Under the pieces are notes generated by a model. That model did not search any database. It was not told the DNA's origin and worked only from the letters and a program-made list of their open reading frames with translations. This document shows positions 61,950-64,000 of a DNA stretch of 64,000 bases, piece after piece (position 1 is the first letter of the stretch; each line of letters opens with the position of its first letter). Source of the DNA: CAZMGY01 sp964565945 [NCBI: uncultured bacterium] (GTDB lineage: Bacteria; GCA-001730085). The translations under genes were made by a program, and so were the position numbers. The stretch covers positions 62,001 to 126,000 of the forward strand of contig CAZMGY010000021.1 in the NCBI GenBank assembly GCA_964565945.1, read 5' to 3'.

Positions 61950-62020
61950 TTGCCCGACGAGGATTCGAACCTCGAACACCAGAACCAAAATCTGGGGTGT
62001 TACCATTACACCATCGGGCA
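61950..62020 (-). tRNA. tRNA-Gln (TTG anticodon)
   Basis: On the minus strand the acceptor strands TGCCCGA and TCGGGCA pair fully. The anticodon arm is CCAGA-TTTTGGT-TCTGG, giving anticodon TTG (Gln). The T-arm is GAGG-TTCGAAT-CCTC with flanking pair. No CCA is encoded. It lies between spoVG and glmU. Confidence 0.95.
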
Positions 62021-62059
62021 ATAAAACTTTATTATCGACAAGTTCGTGCGAAATTGCAA

Positions 62060-62457
62060 TCAAGAAACTGCGAAAGCTTCTCCTGCGTAGTTTTTTCTAC
62101 ATAGCTCTTCGGTGTAAGCATCCAAAACTCTCGCTTGAATATACTCTCTTGCCTCAACTGTTATTGGATGAGCAATATCCCAGTGATCAGATTGGAAATT
62201 TTGCTCAACACCTGCAGCCCACTGTAACATGGTCCCACAAAAGGAACAACATTTGCTTCGCACAGTATTTTTATTACAACACTGAGGACAGGGTTCTTTG
62301 ACTTTGCGACTCGGCATGGCTACAAACAAGCCTTGATTCTCACTAATAATCTTTAAGTCGCATACCACAAAGGAATCTTCAAAAGTAACAGTTACATAAG
62401 CTTTAAGCTTTTTATCTTCACTATCCTTTAGAAAACCCTTACTTCAGTTATTTCCAC
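62060..62457 (-). CDS. spoVG: SpoVG family protein with inserted zinc ribbon; apparent frameshift near the N-terminus
   Basis: GTG 62457 has an ideal AAGGAG and begins EITEVRVF, but the frame stops at once. The family sequence continues in another frame, LKDSEDKKLKAYVTVTFEDSFVVCDLKIIS, QGLFVAMPSRKVK. One more T in the TTTT run of the coding strand (62432-62435) would give VFLKDSED and join both parts into about 132 residues. Between MPSRK and DIAHPI, which adjoin in ordinary SpoVG, about 35 residues are inserted with CPQC and CSFC, probably a zinc ribbon. SpoVG proteins bind nucleic acid and regulate. The start overlaps the ispE end by 14 bases. Confidence 0.83.
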
Positions 62458-63337
62458 AACCTCGCTCCTTCCCTTCACCTACATTGCGGAAGACCCGTTT
62501 AGAAATAAATCCAACATAACCCTGATGCCCAACCAAGTCTAAGATTTTTTGTCCCTCACTACTATTCGGACATTCAATAAAAAAAGCTGCCCCACTGCCC
62601 GACATCCTAACTGGGTACGAAGTCAATTTTTCCAGCTGCTGTTTTGCTTTCCTAAGTTCTGGATAAAGACCAAACGTCACCTCCTCTAAGTCATTTGTAA
62701 ATTCTTCACTTTCCAGTAATTTCGGAGAAAAAAAATTACCTTGTTTTATATCATGATTAGCTTTCTGTGTCAAAGATTCTTTTAAAGCCCGAAAAACTTT
62801 AGCTGTCGATACATGCACATCTGGACAAACGATAACGTACTCAAATCCTTGCAGAGAAGGCATTGGAAGGATTTTATCACCTCGCCCTTCCCCCCGAGCA
62901 GTTCCCCCAAATAAAAAGAAAGAAACATCGGCTCCTAACCGTTTCGCTAAAGGAATAAGTTGAGCATGTGCCACTCCCGCGTAATCGGCCAAAGCCAATA
63001 AAGTGCTGGCTGCATTGCTACTACCTCCACCAAGTCCTGCCCCAACAGGAATATGTTTGCTCAACTGAATCGCCACCGAAAAATTACAAGCGAAGGTTTT
63101 TAAAAATAATTTTGCTGCTTTATATACCAAATTATCTTCGAGAGCACAGGGACTAGCCTCACAGATAAGGCTAATAAGAGAAAGTTGATCATTGGTGAAT
63201 GAAAACACCATGTGATCAGCTAAATCAATTTCTTGAAAAATAGTATCTAGATTGTGGTAACCATCTTCACGATGACCAAGAACTCTTAAATACAAGTTAA
63301 TCTTTGCATAAGAATACTTTTCAACCACTTTAACCAT
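62444..63337 (-). CDS. ispE: 4-diphosphocytidyl-2-C-methyl-D-erythritol kinase
   Basis: A 297-residue GHMP kinase of the non-mevalonate isoprenoid pathway. Motifs: SYAKINLYLRVLGHREDGYHNL, the ATP loop HIPVGAGLGGGSSNAASTL, GADVSFFLFGG and the C-terminal MSGSGAAFF. The length is normal. It is followed by spoVG, an arrangement common in several phyla. Confidence 0.95.
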   Translation of the reverse strand: MVKVVEKYSYAKINLYLRVLGHREDGYHNLDTIFQEIDLADHMVFSFTNDQLSLISLICEASPCALEDNLVYKAAKLFLKTFACNFSVAIQLSKHIPVGAGLGGGSSNAASTLLALADYAGVAHAQLIPLAKRLGADVSFFLFGGTARGEGRGDKILPMPSLQGFEYVIVCPDVHVSTAKVFRALKESLTQKANHDIKQGNFFSPKLLESEEFTNDLEEVTFGLYPELRKAKQQLEKLTSYPVRMSGSGAAFFIECPNSSEGQKILDLVGHQGYVGFISKRVFRNVGEGKERGCGNN

Positions 63338-63343
63338 ACGGGA

Positions 63344-63436
63344 CTATTTCTTCTTTTTATGACGATTTTTTCTCAAACGCTTTTTACGTTTATGCGTATT
63401 GATTTTTTTACGTTTTCTTTTTTTACCACAAGGCAT
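63344..63436 (-). CDS. Small basic protein of AURKAIP1/COX24 (mS38-like) type
   Basis: A 30-residue protein: MPCGKKRKRKKINTHKRKKR, then LRKNRHKKKK. AAGGAG lies ten bases before the ATG. The pattern GKKRKRKKINTHKRKKRLRKNRHK is that of the AURKAIP1/COX24 domain, related to mitochondrial ribosomal protein mS38 and probably a small ribosomal protein in bacteria that have it. It sits between hisG and ispE, six bases before the latter. It is too short for many gene callers. Confidence 0.85.
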   Translation of the reverse strand: MPCGKKRKRKKINTHKRKKRLRKNRHKKKK

Positions 63437-63450
63437 CGAAAAAATACTCC

Positions 63451-64000
63451 TTATACAATAACTTTATTCAAGGGATACTCCACAATATCTTGAGTCCCTA
63501 GCTCTTTGAGTTGAGGAATAATTTCTCTCACAATAGCTTCGTCCATCATAACATCTATCGCAACCCACTCAGAATCTAATAGCGGAGCCACTGTAGGCAT
63601 TTTCATGCCTGGCAACAACTCAATAACACGCTCCACATTGCTCTTAGGCAAGTTCATTTTTAAACCTACCTTAGCACCTGCCAACAAGGCTCCACGTAAT
63701 AAAAGAGCGATATTATCTATCTTTTTTCTCTTAAAAGAATCTTGGTAAGCCGCTTTGTTGGCAACCAGTTGAGTGTTGGATTCAACAACTGTGTCCACAA
63801 TGCGCAAATTATTCGCTCGCAAAGAACTCCCAGTTTCTGTTAGCTCAACAATCGCATCGACCAATTTAGGAGTTTTAACTTCCGTTGCTCCCCAAGAGAA
63901 CTCAACATCTGCCGAAACCCCATGTTTAGCCAAATAAGCTTCGGTGGCACCCACAAGTTCCGTCGCAATACGTTTACCCTCTAAATCTTTCACCGTTTGA
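63451..64000 (-). CDS. hisG: ATP phosphoribosyltransferase HisG, 3' part
   Basis: The frame runs to the right edge of the window with no start needed inside; GTG 63993 is only an internal codon. About 182 residues are present. The catalytic-domain end reads [20 protein letters not shown] and [23 protein letters not shown], the PRPP-binding ETGSSLR loop. The regulatory C-terminal domain follows ([38 protein letters not shown]), so it is the long, histidine-sensitive form. It starts histidine synthesis. Confidence 0.93.
   Translation of the reverse strand, partial: QTVKDLEGKRIATELVGATEAYLAKHGVSADVEFSWGATEVKTPKLVDAIVELTETGSSLRANNLRIVDTVVESNTQLVANKAAYQDSFKRKKIDNIALLLRGALLAGAKVGLKMNLPKSNVERVIELLPGMKMPTVAPLLDSEWVAIDVMMDEAIVREIIPQLKELGTQDIVEYPLNKVIV

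Noticed and set aside
1-64000. CRISPR array
   Set aside because: No regularly spaced direct repeats of 24-40 bases and no cas genes were seen.

Overview
The window comes from a Gram-negative bacterium with a complete lipopolysaccharide (LPS) pathway. Several traits together suggest the PVC superphylum, perhaps an Omnitrophota-like lineage: a fused lpxC-fabZ gene, LpxI instead of LpxH, a TIGR04073-type protein, a SpoVG with a zinc-ribbon insertion, a 30-residue AURKAIP1/COX24-type basic protein, and the string ispE-spoVG-tRNA-glmU-prs-rplY-pth-rpsF-ssb-rpsR-rplI-dnaB. This placement is inference from gene content; no marker-gene tree could be made.

Region 1 (1-18464) is an integrated mobilizable, defence-rich island. 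It holds the end of a type I restriction locus (hsdS 3' end, a DUF4917 gene, hsdR, a YgjP-like metallopeptidase), a 1750-residue protein with a nuclease-like N-terminus and a P-loop ATPase domain (a candidate Avs-like defence protein), two small unknown genes, the antirestriction gene ardA, a SEC-C protein, an AbiE-type toxin-antitoxin pair, and a mobC/relaxase pair. The relaxase and the AbiEii gene are frameshifted. The island ends in two copies of a tRNA 3' end resembling initiator tRNA-fMet. A small remnant element carrying a truncated AlbA_2 gene lies between them, which suggests tandem integrations next to tgt.

Region 2 (18487-25130) has tgt, a decayed serine recombinase, a cation:proton antiporter, an exported protein, cutA, a MORN/TPR lipid- or envelope-associated protein and a TIGR04073 protein.

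Region 3 (25233-50449) is devoted to the cell envelope. It has LPS core and surface-sugar glycosyltransferases (including a GT2-kinase-kinase fusion), waaF, waaA, an outer-membrane beta-barrel protein, and a tight minus-strand operon: bamA, skp, lpxD, lpxC-fabZ, lpxA, lpxI, lpxB, msbA and a lysophospholipid acyltransferase. Two or three decayed sugar-pathway genes lie between the glycosyltransferases.

Region 4 (50578-55792) is a plus-strand polysaccharide-export set: an O-antigen-ligase/polymerase-type membrane protein, a Wza-like SLBB protein with an unusual repeat N-terminus, and a Wzz-like protein.

Region 5 (55804-64000) is a minus-strand housekeeping block: dnaB, rplI, rpsR, ssb, rpsF, pth, rplY, prs, a shortened glmU, tRNA-Gln, spoVG, ispE, the small basic protein and the 3' part of hisG.

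Several broken genes differ from their expected reading frame by one base in a homopolymer. These may be sequencing errors rather than real pseudogenes, and the reads should be checked.
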